Notes: a model not told the origin generated them from the sequence alone. A stretch of 64,000 nt of DNA from an uncultured Pelagibacteraceae bacterium (GCA_902524535.1 CABZDR010000002.1:1-64000); one strand, 5' to 3'. Numbered from the stretch's first letter, positions 11,712 to 23,027 are shown. Program-made: numbers and translations.

Positions 11712-12997
11712 TGAAAAAACAATATTTTATAAACGCAAATATAATTGATCCTTATAACTCCATGAATGAGAATGGGGGTCTGATTATAAGTGAAGATGGG
11801 AAAATTGAGGCTATAGGAAAAAAAGTAAATATTAATAATTTACCAAGTAGAGAGAAACCAATTGATTTAAAAGGTAAGTATATTTTCCCTGGATTAGTCG
11901 ATATGCGAGTTTTTGTTGGTGAACCGGGCTATGAGTATAAAGAAAATTTTAGGACACTGAGTAACGCGGCACTCTCGGGTGGTGTCACTTCAGTTGTGAC
12001 AATGCCAAATACAGATCCAGTAATTGATAACGTTTCCATAGTCGACTTTTTAAAAAGAAGAGGAAGAGATAAATCAAAGATAAATGTTTTTCCATGTGCC
12101 TCTTTAACAAAAAATACTGAGGGTACAAATATGACTGAGTTTGGTTTGTTACAAAATAAAGGAATAATTGCATTCACCGATGGCGTTAAAACAATCCAAA
12201 ACCCAAGATTAATGTCTAGAATAATGAACTCAGCTAAAGACTTAGGTAGCTTAATAATGCAGCACGCTGAAGATTATGAGTTAGCAAAAAATGGTATGAT
12301 TAACTCTGGAATAATTGCTTCAAAATTAGGTCTATCTGGTATACCTGAAATCGCTGAACGTATTCTGATCGAAAGAGATTTAACATTACTGGAAAAGGTT
12401 AAATGTAGATATCATATCTCTCAATTATCATCACAAAAGTCTGTCGAGGTAATTAAATCAAGAAAGGAAATAGTAAAATTCACATGTGGAGTTTCAGTTA
12501 ACAACTTATCTTTAAATGAAAATGATATAGGAGATTTCAAAACATTTTTGAAATTATCTCCACCATTAAGAAGAGAGGAAGATAGAATGGCTTTAGTACA
12601 AGGTTTAAAGGACGATTTGATTGATGTTATAGTTTCAGATCATAAGCCTGAAGATGAAGAGTCAAAAAGATTAACCTTTGCTCAAGCAGCAACCGGTGCA
12701 TCAGGGATAGAAACTCTGCTTTCTCTAAGTTTAGAATTATATCATAACGGATCACTCAAATTAGAGACAATAATAAAATCATTGACTTCAAACCCTGCTA
12801 AAATATTAAAAATTAATAAAGGGAATCTATCTATTGGTAATGATGCCGATCTTTGCATAGTAGATATAGATAAACCATGGATTGTAAAAAAAGATAAACT
12901 TATCTCAAAATCAAAAAATACATCTATCGAAGATAAAAAACTTCAAGGCAAAGTCACTAATACATTTGTAAAAGGTAAAGAATTATTTAAGCTATAG
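11711..12997 (+). CDS. pyrC: Dihydroorotase (PyrC/PyrX-like amidohydrolase)
   Basis: FPGLVDMRVFVGEPGYEYKENFRTLSNAALSGGVTSVVTMPNTDPVID. HxH is replaced in VDMRVFVG, which suggests an inactive PyrX-type protein. Confidence 0.85.
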   Translation: MKKQYFINANIIDPYNSMNENGGLIISEDGKIEAIGKKVNINNLPSREKPIDLKGKYIFPGLVDMRVFVGEPGYEYKENFRTLSNAALSGGVTSVVTMPNTDPVIDNVSIVDFLKRRGRDKSKINVFPCASLTKNTEGTNMTEFGLLQNKGIIAFTDGVKTIQNPRLMSRIMNSAKDLGSLIMQHAEDYELAKNGMINSGIIASKLGLSGIPEIAERILIERDLTLLEKVKCRYHISQLSSQKSVEVIKSRKEIVKFTCGVSVNNLSLNENDIGDFKTFLKLSPPLRREEDRMALVQGLKDDLIDVIVSDHKPEDEESKRLTFAQAATGASGIETLLSLSLELYHNGSLKLETIIKSLTSNPAKILKINKGNLSIGNDADLCIVDIDKPWIVKKDKLISKSKNTSIEDKKLQGKVTNTFVKGKELFKL

Positions 12998-12998
12998 T

Positions 12999-13577
12999 AT
13001 GGATATTTTAATCATAGGTATAATTTCATATTTAGTGGGATCAATTCCATTTGGATTAATATTAACAAAAATTTTTTTGAAAAAAGATATAAGAGATATA
13101 GGATCTGGAAATATTGGAGCTACAAATGTACTTAGAACTGGTAACAAGACAGTTGGTTATATAACATTATTTCTTGATATTTTAAAAGCTGTTATCCCTG
13201 TTATATTTGTTAAAATTTATTACACAGATTTATTATATTTGTCATCATTATGCGCATTTATAGGTCACGTATTTCCTGTATGGCTGAAATTTAAAGGAGG
13301 CAAAGGTGTTGCAACATATGTTGGCATTTTGTTTGCAATAAATATTTATTTTGGAATTATTTTTGCTTTATCTTGGTTAATAATTTTTGCCTTAACAAAA
13401 TATTCATCTTTATCTTCATTAATTGCCTCTATATCAGTTCCTGTGTATTTACTAATCACAGTTCAATTTAACGATGTATTTTTTTTTATAGTCATGTTTG
13501 TGTTAATATTTTTTACCCATCGAGAAAATATTAAAAGATTGAAAAATAAAGAAGAAACTAAGACAAAAATTTATTAG
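12999..13577 (+). CDS. plsY: Glycerol-3-phosphate acyltransferase PlsY
   Basis: YLVGSIPFGLILTK; DIRDIGSGNIGATNVLRTG; KFKGGKGVATYVG. Confidence 0.95.
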   Translation: MDILIIGIISYLVGSIPFGLILTKIFLKKDIRDIGSGNIGATNVLRTGNKTVGYITLFLDILKAVIPVIFVKIYYTDLLYLSSLCAFIGHVFPVWLKFKGGKGVATYVGILFAINIYFGIIFALSWLIIFALTKYSSLSSLIASISVPVYLLITVQFNDVFFFIVMFVLIFFTHRENIKRLKNKEETKTKIY

Positions 13578-13613
13578 TTTGACTATCTAACTCTTTTAGG
13601 TAGTTTGTCATTT

Positions 13614-16193
13614 ATGAACTTGGTCATTGTAGAAAGTCCAGCTAAAGCCAAAACTATTAATAAATATTTGGGAGATAATTATAAAGTATTAGCTAGTTAT
13701 GGGCATATTAGAGATTTACCTTCTAAAAATGGTTCAGTTGATCCAGATCAAGATTTTAAGATGGAATGGGAAATTGATAGCTTTTCAAAAAAATATCTTA
13801 AAGAAATTACTGATGCAGCCAAAGATTCTTCAAAGATTATATTAGCTACCGATCCTGATCGTGAAGGAGAAGCAATAGCTTGGCATGTAAAAGAGTATCT
13901 AAATGAAAAAAAACTTCTTAAAGATAAAGAAATTGAAAGGGTTGTTTTTAACGAGATTACAAAAAAAGCAGTAATTCATGGCATTGAAAATCCAAGACAA
14001 ATTGAACCGCTTTTAGTTGATGCTTACATGGCTCGAAGAGCATTAGATTACTTAGTAGGCTTTAATATCTCACCAATATTATGGACAAAACTTCCAGGCT
14101 CTAAATCTGCGGGAAGAGTTCAATCAGTAGCTTTAAAATTGATAACTGAAAGAGAGCATGAAATTGAGTCCTTTAAGCCAGAGGAATTTTGGACTTTAAG
14201 TGTCAAATTTAAAGATGAAAAAAATCAAAATATCTTTGCAAGTATTAGTCAACTAGATAACAACAAAATTGAAAAATTCTCTTTTAGAAATAAGGATGAG
14301 ATAAATAAAGCTATATCAAGCATCAATCAAAAAAAATTTAGTATTACTGATATATCAAGTAAAGTGGTAAATCGTAATCCATCAGGACCATTTACTACAT
14401 CAACTCTTCAACAAACAGCTTCAAGTCGACTAGGGTTTGGTGCATCAAGAACTATGCAAATTGCTCAAAAACTTTACCAAGGAGTCGAAATTGAAGGAGA
14501 AACTATAGGTTTGATAACATATATGAGAACAGATGGTACTAATTTATCAAAAGATGCTGTTGTGGCTTTTAGAGATTATATAAAAAAAGAAATCGGTAAT
14601 GAATATCTACCTGAGAGTGCTTTAAATTACTCCGGCAAAAAGGCAAAAAATGCACAAGAGGCACATGAAGCAATAAGACCCACAGATATAATCAGGACTC
14701 CCCAAAGTGTAAAAAAGTATCTAAGCACAGATCAAAATAAACTTTATGATTTAATATGGAGTAGAGCTTTATCTTCTCAAATGCAATCTGCTAAATTTGA
14801 TAGAAATACTATTACGATTACATCAAATAATGATGATACAGTATGCAAAGCAAGTGGATCAGTTCTTAAATTTGATGGATTTTTAAAGATATATAATAAT
14901 CAAGGTAAGGATGATGATGAAAACATTCTTCCCTCTGTGTCTAAAGGATTTGTAAATATTGAGTCCTTAATAGATGAACAGCATTTTACACAACCTCCTC
15001 CAAGATATTCTGAGGCTAGCTTAGTAAAAAAACTAGAGGAATTAGGAATAGGAAGACCATCTACTTATGCAAGTATAATTTCTACAATAGCAAATAGAGG
15101 TTACGCAGAGATATTGAATAAAAGATTTTTTCCTACAGATAGAGGAAAACTTATTTCAGCTTTTCTTGAAAAATTGTTCTCAAAATATGTGGATTATAAC
15201 TTTACTGCTGGTTTAGAAGATCAATTAGACGAAATTACAACTGGAAAAGAGAGCTGGATTAAGGTTCTGGAGCTTTTCTGGAAAGACTTCAACAACAATG
15301 TCGCTGAAGTGAAGGAAAAAAGAACAAGAGAGGTTTTAGATCTATTAAATGAAAGTTTAGGAGATTTGGTTTTCGATAAGGATGATAAAGGAAACATTGT
15401 AAGAAAGTGTCAATTATGTAATTCAGGGACACTGAGCTTAAAGAATAGCTTTAGAGGTGGTGCATTTATTGGTTGTTCAAATTACCCTGAATGTAAATTT
15501 ACTAGACCTTTATCTAAAGCTAAAGCGGCTGCACAAGCTCAGTTAGCTGAACCAAAATTTATTGGAAAACATGAGAACGGTAATGATATATATCTTAAAA
15601 ACGGCAGATTCGGTCCATATTTGCAATATGAAAAAATTCCAGAGAATATAGAAATTGAAAAAATACCAAAGAAAAAAAGCAAAATAAAAAAACTTAAATC
15701 AAATGTAAATGAACTTTTAAAAAATGTCTCTATCCCAAAAGGTTTGGAGCTAGATAGTATAGATTTAGAAAAAGCAAAATTTTTATGCTCACTACCAAAA
15801 TCTTTAGGAATAAATCCTGATAATCAAAAAGAAATTACTTTAAACACAGGAAGATTTGGTCCTTACCTGAAATGTGAAAATAAATCAGCACGAATAGAAA
15901 ATGTTGAAGAGATTTTCTCTATTGGTTTAAATAGAGCGATAATATTAATTGCTGAAGCTAAACCAGGGAGAATGTCTTCTTCGATGATCAAAGATTTGGG
16001 TGAACACCCTGAGGATAAAAAACCAGTTAGAATTATGAAAGGACAATACGGACCTTATATCAAATATAAATCTCTTAATGCTACAATACCTGAGGAAAAA
16101 GATCCTACAGAACTTACTATGGAAGAAGCGTTAATATTGATTGAGAAAAGAAAAGAATACGATAAAACAAAAAAGAAAAAAAAGAAAAGATGA
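13614..16193 (+). CDS. topA: DNA topoisomerase I
   Basis: MNLVIVESPAKAKTINKYLG; ATDPDREGEAIAWH; one C4 zinc motif; Lys-rich C-terminus. Confidence 0.97.
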   Translation: MNLVIVESPAKAKTINKYLGDNYKVLASYGHIRDLPSKNGSVDPDQDFKMEWEIDSFSKKYLKEITDAAKDSSKIILATDPDREGEAIAWHVKEYLNEKKLLKDKEIERVVFNEITKKAVIHGIENPRQIEPLLVDAYMARRALDYLVGFNISPILWTKLPGSKSAGRVQSVALKLITEREHEIESFKPEEFWTLSVKFKDEKNQNIFASISQLDNNKIEKFSFRNKDEINKAISSINQKKFSITDISSKVVNRNPSGPFTTSTLQQTASSRLGFGASRTMQIAQKLYQGVEIEGETIGLITYMRTDGTNLSKDAVVAFRDYIKKEIGNEYLPESALNYSGKKAKNAQEAHEAIRPTDIIRTPQSVKKYLSTDQNKLYDLIWSRALSSQMQSAKFDRNTITITSNNDDTVCKASGSVLKFDGFLKIYNNQGKDDDENILPSVSKGFVNIESLIDEQHFTQPPPRYSEASLVKKLEELGIGRPSTYASIISTIANRGYAEILNKRFFPTDRGKLISAFLEKLFSKYVDYNFTAGLEDQLDEITTGKESWIKVLELFWKDFNNNVAEVKEKRTREVLDLLNESLGDLVFDKDDKGNIVRKCQLCNSGTLSLKNSFRGGAFIGCSNYPECKFTRPLSKAKAAAQAQLAEPKFIGKHENGNDIYLKNGRFGPYLQYEKIPENIEIEKIPKKKSKIKKLKSNVNELLKNVSIPKGLELDSIDLEKAKFLCSLPKSLGINPDNQKEITLNTGRFGPYLKCENKSARIENVEEIFSIGLNRAIILIAEAKPGRMSSSMIKDLGEHPEDKKPVRIMKGQYGPYIKYKSLNATIPEEKDPTELTMEEALILIEKRKEYDKTKKKKKKR

Positions 16194-16651
16194 ATTATCA
16201 AAAAAACTTGGAAAAACTTGGGTTAAAACTTCCTGATGCTAAAGCACCAGTGGGAAATTATGTTGCAACAAAAATAACAGGGAAGATGTTATTTGTTTCA
16301 GGACAAATTTCAATTAATGAAAAAGGTGAATTAATAAAAGGAAAAGTTGGAAAAGATTTAGATGTAGACTCGGGTTATAATGCAGCAAAAAGATGTGCAT
16401 TAAGTATTATTTCTCAAATAATGAAGGCATGCGATAATGATCTAACAAAAATCAAATCTTGTATTAAACTAACAGGTTTTGTTAATTCTACTGAAAATTT
16501 TCAGGATCAACCTAAAGTAATTAATGGTGCATCTGATTTAATTGCATCTGTTTTTGGAGATTCAGGAATGCATACAAGAGCAGCTGTAAGTGTTAATAGT
16601 CTGCCCTTAGGTGTTGCTGTTGAAGTTGATGCTATATTTGAGTTAAATTAA
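16190..16651 (+). CDS. RidA family protein (YjgF/YER057c/UK114)
   Basis: GNYVATKITGKMLFVSGQISINEKGELIKGKVGKDLD...SGMHTRAAVSVNSLPLGVAVEVDAIFEL. Confidence 0.88.
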   Translation: MNYQKNLEKLGLKLPDAKAPVGNYVATKITGKMLFVSGQISINEKGELIKGKVGKDLDVDSGYNAAKRCALSIISQIMKACDNDLTKIKSCIKLTGFVNSTENFQDQPKVINGASDLIASVFGDSGMHTRAAVSVNSLPLGVAVEVDAIFELN

Positions 16652-16654
16652 AAT

Positions 16655-17956
16655 TTATCTTCCAATACTATAATATTTAAAACCTTGATTTTTTATTTTC
16701 ATTGGAGAGTATATATTTCTCATATCATAAATAATAAATTTTTTACCTCTTACTAAATTCTTAAAATTAATTGATTTAAAATCGTTCCATTCAGTATGAA
16801 TAATCACAAGATCTGAACCTTGTACAGAATCTTTAATATTATCAATATAAAAAACATTTTTTATATTTGAGAACTCTTTTTTGAAACCTGTTGGATCAAA
16901 ATAATTTATTTTAGCCCCTTTTTTTGATAGTGCAGGTATCATTTTTAAACTAGAGGAATCTCTCATATCGTCTGTATTAGCCTTAAATGTGACACCTAGG
17001 AAAGTTATTTTTTTATTTTTAATTTTGTTATTCAAAATTTTATGGACTTTATTAAGTAAAAAATTAGATCTATTTTCATTTGATTTTATGACTGATTTTA
17101 TTACAGAAAGATTTATTTTAAACTTATCAGCAGTAGAAATTATAGCTTTGGTATCTTTTGGAAAACATGATCCACCATAACCGGGCCCTGCCCTTAAAAA
17201 ACGACTCCCAATCCTTTTATCTAAACCCATCCCAATTGAAATATCCTCAACATTTATTCCTGTTTTTTCACATAAATTTGCGATTTCATTAATGAATGTA
17301 ATTTTGGTAGCCAAAAAAGCATTTGATGAATATTTGATTAATTCTGCTGCTCTTCTTGATGTATGAATATATTGAGCTCCTTTAGAAATTAAAGGTGCAT
17401 ATAAATTATTCATTAAACGGTTAGACTTTTTATCATTAGATCCTACAACTATTCTATCAGGAAAAATAAAATCTCGAATAGCTTCCCCTTCTCTTAAAAA
17501 TTCTGGATTTGATACAACGGAAAATTTATTTTTGTTATTCGTTTTTTTTAATATAATTTTTTCAATTTCATCACCTGTTGTTACAGGCACTGTTGACTTA
17601 GTAACTATGATCTTAAACTTATTAATTGATAAGCTTATTTGTTTAGCTACTTGAAAAATTTGACTTAGATCTGCACTACTACCTCCCTTTTTTGTTGGTG
17701 TTCCAACACAAATAAAAATTATATCAGAGTCTTTTACTGATTTTTTTAAATCTGATGAAAATTTTAATCTTTTATTTTTATAATTTTTATTTACTAGTTC
17801 AGTAAGTCCAGGTTCATAAATAGGAATTTTTCCTTTAGTAAGTAAATCTATTTTTTTTAAGTCTTTATCAACGCAAATTACATTATTACCTAGATCAGCA
17901 AAACATACACCGCTAACTAATCCCACATAACCTGTTCCTATCATACAAAGCTTCAT
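16655..17956 (-). CDS. ugd: UDP-glucose 6-dehydrogenase
   Basis: MKLCMIGTGYVGLVSGVCFADLGNNVICVD; GPGYGGSCFPKDTKA. Confidence 0.95.
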   Translation of the reverse strand: MKLCMIGTGYVGLVSGVCFADLGNNVICVDKDLKKIDLLTKGKIPIYEPGLTELVNKNYKNKRLKFSSDLKKSVKDSDIIFICVGTPTKKGGSSADLSQIFQVAKQISLSINKFKIIVTKSTVPVTTGDEIEKIILKKTNNKNKFSVVSNPEFLREGEAIRDFIFPDRIVVGSNDKKSNRLMNNLYAPLISKGAQYIHTSRRAAELIKYSSNAFLATKITFINEIANLCEKTGINVEDISIGMGLDKRIGSRFLRAGPGYGGSCFPKDTKAIISTADKFKINLSVIKSVIKSNENRSNFLLNKVHKILNNKIKNKKITFLGVTFKANTDDMRDSSSLKMIPALSKKGAKINYFDPTGFKKEFSNIKNVFYIDNIKDSVQGSDLVIIHTEWNDFKSINFKNLVRGKKFIIYDMRNIYSPMKIKNQGFKYYSIGR

Positions 17957-18768
17957 GATTTTGCTATTTCTAATGTTGATTTGATATAACCGCTCATACT
18001 TCCACAATCTAAATATTTCCCAGTGAAGTTATGAGCGATAAATTTTTCATCGTTTTGTATCAATGATTGTATTGCATCAGTAATGTGAATTTCTCCACCT
18101 TTGCCTGGTTTTTGATTTAATAATTTAGAAAATATTTTTTTTGGAAGAACATATCGTCCTATTACAGCTTTATTTGATGGTGCTGTTGAGATTGAAGGTT
18201 TTTCAATAACATCTTTTATAACGTAATTATTTTTATTTAATTTTTTTCCTAATTTATAAATTCCCCATCTTGAGACAGTTTTTTTTGGGACATTCATACT
18301 TGCCATTACTGATGATTTATAACGGTTATGTATATTAATCATCGACTTTGAGCAATTTTTCTTAATTATTAAATCATCTGGTAATAACATAAGAAAAAAA
18401 TCATCTGTAATAAATTTTTTTGTTTTTAAAACTGCATCACCTGTTCCTAAAGGTTTATTTTGGTAAACAAATTTAATCATTTTTTTAAATTTCAAAATTT
18501 TTTTATATTCTTTAAGAACTCTAGGATCTTTCTTCTTTTTTATTATCTTTTTATAAAAGTCATCCTTGTAAAAATAATTTTTTATCATTTGTTTTTTTTT
18601 TGAAATTATAAAAATTATCTTTTTAATACCAGCATCTGCACATTCATCTAAAATATATTCAATTCCTGGTTTTCCATTAATAGGAAGAAGTTCTTTGGCA
18701 AATATACTAGTTAAAGGTAATAACCTTGTGCCTAAACCAGCTAATGGAATAATTGCTTGTTTAATCAT
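17953..18768 (-). CDS. galU: UTP-glucose-1-phosphate uridylyltransferase
   Basis: AIIPLAGLGTRLLPLTSIFAKELLPINGKPGIEYILDECADAGI; overlaps ugd start. Confidence 0.95.
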   Translation of the reverse strand: MIKQAIIPLAGLGTRLLPLTSIFAKELLPINGKPGIEYILDECADAGIKKIIFIISKKKQMIKNYFYKDDFYKKIIKKKKDPRVLKEYKKILKFKKMIKFVYQNKPLGTGDAVLKTKKFITDDFFLMLLPDDLIIKKNCSKSMINIHNRYKSSVMASMNVPKKTVSRWGIYKLGKKLNKNNYVIKDVIEKPSISTAPSNKAVIGRYVLPKKIFSKLLNQKPGKGGEIHITDAIQSLIQNDEKFIAHNFTGKYLDCGSMSGYIKSTLEIAKS

Positions 18769-18802
18769 TTAAATGTTTTACTTATTAAAATGTTTTATAC
18801 AA

Positions 18803-19615
18803 ATGAAAATTTTATTAAACAATATTGATTTAAATGAGGCATTATTTGACAATTCAAATATTGGATTTGTGCCGACTATGGGTAGTCTTCATGAAGGTCA
18901 TATCTCATTAATCAAAAAATCTTTAAAATTATCCAATAAAACCATTGTAAGTATATTCGTAAATCCTAGACAATTTAATAACAAAGAAGACTATAAAAAA
19001 TATCCTAGAAATATAAAAAAAGATCTAAAGATTTTAAAAAAGCTAAAAGTTGATTTTGTTTACCTCCCTAAAATCAAAGATATCTATAAAGCTAAAAATA
19101 AAATAAAAATTAAACTTAAAAAACAAGATAAGATTATGTGTGCTAAGTATAGAAAGGGTCATTTTGAAGGGGTAATTGAAGTGATGACTCGTTTAACAAA
19201 AATAATAAATCCAACAAAAATATTCATGGGTGAAAAAGATTTTCAACAGTTGTTATTAGTAAAAAGATTTGTTGAAAAAAATTTTAAATCTAAAATTATT
19301 TCTTGTAAAACAATAAGAGATAAAAATAAAATAGCTTTATCATCTAGAAATAATCTTTTAAATAGAAATGATTTAAGGAAAGCAGGTGCAATAGCAAGAG
19401 ATATTATTATTTTTAAAAAAAAATTATCTAAAAAAATGAATTTAAAAAGGTTATTTTTAATGAAAAAAAAAGAACTTAAAAAAAAATATGATATTAAAAT
19501 AGATTATTTTGAATTAAGAAATACAAAAAATCTTCAATTGACTAATAGAATTAAAAACGCCAAAATTTTTATTGGTTATTATATTAGCAGAATAAGGCTT
19601 ATAGATAACTTTTAA
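18803..19615 (+). CDS. panC: Pantoate--beta-alanine ligase
   Basis: NIGFVPTMGSLHEGHISLIKKSLK; FMGEKDFQQLLLVKRF; LSSRNNLL. Confidence 0.95.
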   Translation: MKILLNNIDLNEALFDNSNIGFVPTMGSLHEGHISLIKKSLKLSNKTIVSIFVNPRQFNNKEDYKKYPRNIKKDLKILKKLKVDFVYLPKIKDIYKAKNKIKIKLKKQDKIMCAKYRKGHFEGVIEVMTRLTKIINPTKIFMGEKDFQQLLLVKRFVEKNFKSKIISCKTIRDKNKIALSSRNNLLNRNDLRKAGAIARDIIIFKKKLSKKMNLKRLFLMKKKELKKKYDIKIDYFELRNTKNLQLTNRIKNAKIFIGYYISRIRLIDNF

Positions 19616-19618
19616 TGT

Positions 19619-20992
19619 TTACAAAAAGTAGGCTCCAACTCCTAAAAAAGATACAAAACCAATAACATCAGTTATGGTTGTCACAAACACACTTGAAGCT
19701 ATCGCTGGATCTATATTCATTTTCTTTAGTGTAACAGGGACCAATATTCCAAACAAGCCTGCAACGATCATTGTTAAAACCATCGAAATAGAAATTATTA
19801 AAGAGAGCTGAATATCCTGAAACCATAATTGAACAATAACAGAACTTATAATTGCAAAAATTATCCCATTTAAAATACCAATGTTAAATTCTTTAAAAAT
19901 ATTTTGATTAAAATTATTTTTTGTTAGATCATTAGTTGCCAGAGTTCTAACAGTAACAGCTAAAGTTTGCATTCCAGCATTACCACCCATTGATGCTACT
20001 ATTGGCATCAAAAAAGCTAGAACAACCATTTGTTCAATTGTTGCTCCAAATAAACTAATACAATATGTAGCTAAAAACGCAGTGAAAAGATTTAATAACA
20101 ACCAATTAAATCGTCTTTTAGTTTTAGTAATTACTCCATCTGTAATTTCTTCATCACCTACACCTGCTAATCTTAATGCATCTTCCTCTGCCTCTTCTTT
20201 TAAAACAGTTAGAACATCATCTGAAGTTATCATTCCAACTAATTTATTGTTTTTATCAATCACACACGCTGAATTTAAATTATAATTTTCAAATGAGTTA
20301 CCAACTTCTTCTCTATCCATGTCTACTGGAACTAAAAAAATAGAGTCGTCCATAATTGATGACATCTTTGTTTCTCTTGGTGTTCTTAGAACTTTAGATG
20401 ATGGTACAGTGCCAATAGGTTTGAAATTTTCGTCTACAATATAAATTTCTAAAAATTGTTCAGGTAAATCTTTATTTTCTCTTAAATAATCGATAGTTTG
20501 ACCAACAGACCAATTGCTTGGTATTGCAGTGAATTCTCTTTGCATTATTCTTGCTGCACTATCCTCAGGATAACTAAGACCTTCCAATAGGGCAAAACGA
20601 TCTTTAGGAGGTAATAAGCTTAGAATAGAATTTTTATTTTTTTCATCTACATTTTCAAGAATAGCTATTGCGTCATCTGACTCCAAGTTTTTCAATATTC
20701 TAACAATTGCATCAGAAGAAAGATATTTTATAATTTCAGTTTGAACTGACTCGTTTAACTCAATAAAAACCTCAGGATCTATTTTAAAATTATTTAGTTT
20801 TATTAAATTTTCTCTATCATTTTGACCTAAGTGTTCAATTATATCAGCTGCATCAGCAGGGTGCATTTCTTTAAAAGAATTGGTGATAAAAGTTGCATCA
20901 CTATTTGAAATTTTATCAGTGACTACTTTTATATATTCTTTATTAAATTCAAAATTGACTTTTTTATCTTTGATTTTTTTAATTAAAGTCAT
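19619..20992 (-). CDS. mgtE: Magnesium transporter MgtE
   Basis: MgtE_N helical repeats, CBS domains, C-terminal MPIVASMGGNAGMQTLAVTVRTLA. Confidence 0.94.
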   Translation of the reverse strand: MTLIKKIKDKKVNFEFNKEYIKVVTDKISNSDATFITNSFKEMHPADAADIIEHLGQNDRENLIKLNNFKIDPEVFIELNESVQTEIIKYLSSDAIVRILKNLESDDAIAILENVDEKNKNSILSLLPPKDRFALLEGLSYPEDSAARIMQREFTAIPSNWSVGQTIDYLRENKDLPEQFLEIYIVDENFKPIGTVPSSKVLRTPRETKMSSIMDDSIFLVPVDMDREEVGNSFENYNLNSACVIDKNNKLVGMITSDDVLTVLKEEAEEDALRLAGVGDEEITDGVITKTKRRFNWLLLNLFTAFLATYCISLFGATIEQMVVLAFLMPIVASMGGNAGMQTLAVTVRTLATNDLTKNNFNQNIFKEFNIGILNGIIFAIISSVIVQLWFQDIQLSLIISISMVLTMIVAGLFGILVPVTLKKMNIDPAIASSVFVTTITDVIGFVSFLGVGAYFL

Positions 20993-21052
20993 AAATTTTT
21001 CTATTATTTAGGTCGATCTTTTAATACATAATCAAAAGATTACAATTTTTAA

Positions 21053-21673
21053 ATGAGTATAGAAATTAAAAAGTCCGAAAAACCAGTCATTTATGAGGAT
21101 GCTAAAAAACTGATGGAAGAAAGATTGTTAAATGTAGATCTAAATAAATCAAATGAATTAATTTGGACTTTAGAACATCCAGATGTTTATACAGCAGGGA
21201 CAAGTCATAATGAGAGTGATATTTTGGATAAATCAATAAAAATTTTAGAAACAAATAGAGGTGGTAAGATTACCTATCATGGACCAGGTCAATTAATTTG
21301 TTATTTTGTAATTGACTTAAAAAAAAGAAAAAAAGATGTTAGAAATTTTATTTCAATAATAGAAAAAACAATAATAGAAACATTGCAATTTTTTAATATA
21401 AAAACTTTTTCAGATAAGGAAAATATTGGGATATGGTACAAAGATAAAGAACAAACCAAAAAGGTTGCTGCAATTGGAGTGAGAATTAGTAAGTGGATAG
21501 CCTATCATGGTTTTTCGATTAATATCACAAATAATCTAAAAAAATATGATGCAATAATTCCATGTGGTATTAAAAATAAAGGAATAACAAATCTAAAACA
21601 AATCAAAGACCAAGATTACAAAGAATTAGAAAAAAAACTAGTAGATATTTTCATTTCAAATTTGAATAAGTAA
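21053..21673 (+). CDS. lipB: Lipoyl(octanoyl) transferase
   Basis: [55 protein letters not shown]. Confidence 0.95.
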   Translation: MSIEIKKSEKPVIYEDAKKLMEERLLNVDLNKSNELIWTLEHPDVYTAGTSHNESDILDKSIKILETNRGGKITYHGPGQLICYFVIDLKKRKKDVRNFISIIEKTIIETLQFFNIKTFSDKENIGIWYKDKEQTKKVAAIGVRISKWIAYHGFSINITNNLKKYDAIIPCGIKNKGITNLKQIKDQDYKELEKKLVDIFISNLNK

Positions 21674-22568
21674 GTCTTTTTGTTTTTAATAATTTTTTAA
21701 AATAATCAGGAAGCAAAGCTTTATAAGTAAATTTGTTATTTTTAATCATAAATTTAATTTCATATGCATGTAACATTAATTCCTTATTAACTCCTGCACT
21801 TTTTGTGAAAGATCTATATTTATTATCTCCATAAATTGAATGACCAATGTTGAAAAGTTGTTTTCTTAATTGATGTTTTCTTCCAGTAATAGGTTTCATT
21901 TCAACAAGACTAGAATTTGAATTTTTATCAATAACTTTGTAAATTGTTTTTGCTTTTTCAACAATTTTTTTTCCGTTGTCATAACGGACCAAATCATCTA
22001 TCCATTCGCCTGAGTTTTTTTCAAGTTCACCATAACATATAGCTAGATAGGTTTTATGGACTTTTCTTAACCTAAATAGAGATGTTAATAATTGTGCTGT
22101 TTCTCTATTTTTAGCCATTAAAAACACACCAGATGTATCTTTATCTAGTCTGTGTACAGAATAAGGTTTTGAGTCTGAAAAAATTTCACTTTTCTTAAAA
22201 ATATCAATCAAGTTTTTTTTTGATTTTGTCCCACCCTGAACAGAAATACCAGCGCTTTTATTTAACACTATAAAATTTTCATTATTGTCTATTATTAAAT
22301 CTTCATTTTCTTTAATAATTTGATTTGACGGATTAAAAATTATTTTTTTTTGTAAAATTCTATTTTCAAATTTAAAGTCGTATATATCAATTTTGTCATT
22401 TAATTGAATCTTATAGGAACTTTTTACTTTTTTTTTATTGACTTTAATTTTTCCTGTTCTTAATGATTTTTCAATTAATCCTTGAGGAATTTTGACAATT
22501 GTATTCCTTATCCACCTATCAATACGCATATTATTACACGTTGGGTCAACGATGTAATTTTTTACCAT
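21651..22568 (-). CDS. RluC/RluD-family pseudouridine synthase
   Basis: S4-like N-terminus; [32 protein letters not shown]. Confidence 0.92.
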   Translation of the reverse strand: MVKNYIVDPTCNNMRIDRWIRNTIVKIPQGLIEKSLRTGKIKVNKKKVKSSYKIQLNDKIDIYDFKFENRILQKKIIFNPSNQIIKENEDLIIDNNENFIVLNKSAGISVQGGTKSKKNLIDIFKKSEIFSDSKPYSVHRLDKDTSGVFLMAKNRETAQLLTSLFRLRKVHKTYLAICYGELEKNSGEWIDDLVRYDNGKKIVEKAKTIYKVIDKNSNSSLVEMKPITGRKHQLRKQLFNIGHSIYGDNKYRSFTKSAGVNKELMLHAYEIKFMIKNNKFTYKALLPDYFKKLLKTKRLTYSNLK

Positions 22569-22576
22569 AAAAAAAA

Positions 22577-23026
22577 TTATTTTGATGCAGATACTGGTTT
22601 TTTATCTTCTTTTTTTTCAGACTCTTTTGAAGTAGATTTTTTCTTTTTATCTACTTTTTTTGCTTCAACATCTCTATCTACAAACTCTATAATTGCCATT
22701 GGTGCGTTATCACCATATCTGAAACCAGCTTTGATTATTCTTGTATAACCACCTGATCTTTTTTCATATCTTTTCGATAATGTCTTTCTAACTTTGTTTG
22801 CAGATTTAATATCTTGTAACTGTGAAACTAAAGTTTTTGTGGTTTGAAGAGAGTCTTTTTTACCTAATGTAATAATCTTATCAGCCTGAGGTTTTAAAAA
22901 CTTTGCCTTAGGTAATGTTGTTTTAATTTGCTCATATTTTATTAAAGAATTGAGCATGTTTTTTAATAATGCTTTTCTGTGCTCTGAAGTCCTATTCAGT
23001 TTTTTGTTAGAAAAACTGTGTCTCAT
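22577..23026 (-). CDS. rplQ: 50S ribosomal protein L17 with Lys-rich C-terminal tail
   Basis: MRHSFSNKKLNRTSEHRKALLKNMLNSLIKYEQIKTTLPKAK. Confidence 0.97.
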   Translation of the reverse strand: MRHSFSNKKLNRTSEHRKALLKNMLNSLIKYEQIKTTLPKAKFLKPQADKIITLGKKDSLQTTKTLVSQLQDIKSANKVRKTLSKRYEKRSGGYTRIIKAGFRYGDNAPMAIIEFVDRDVEAKKVDKKKKSTSKESEKKEDKKPVSASK

Positions 23027-23027
23027 A

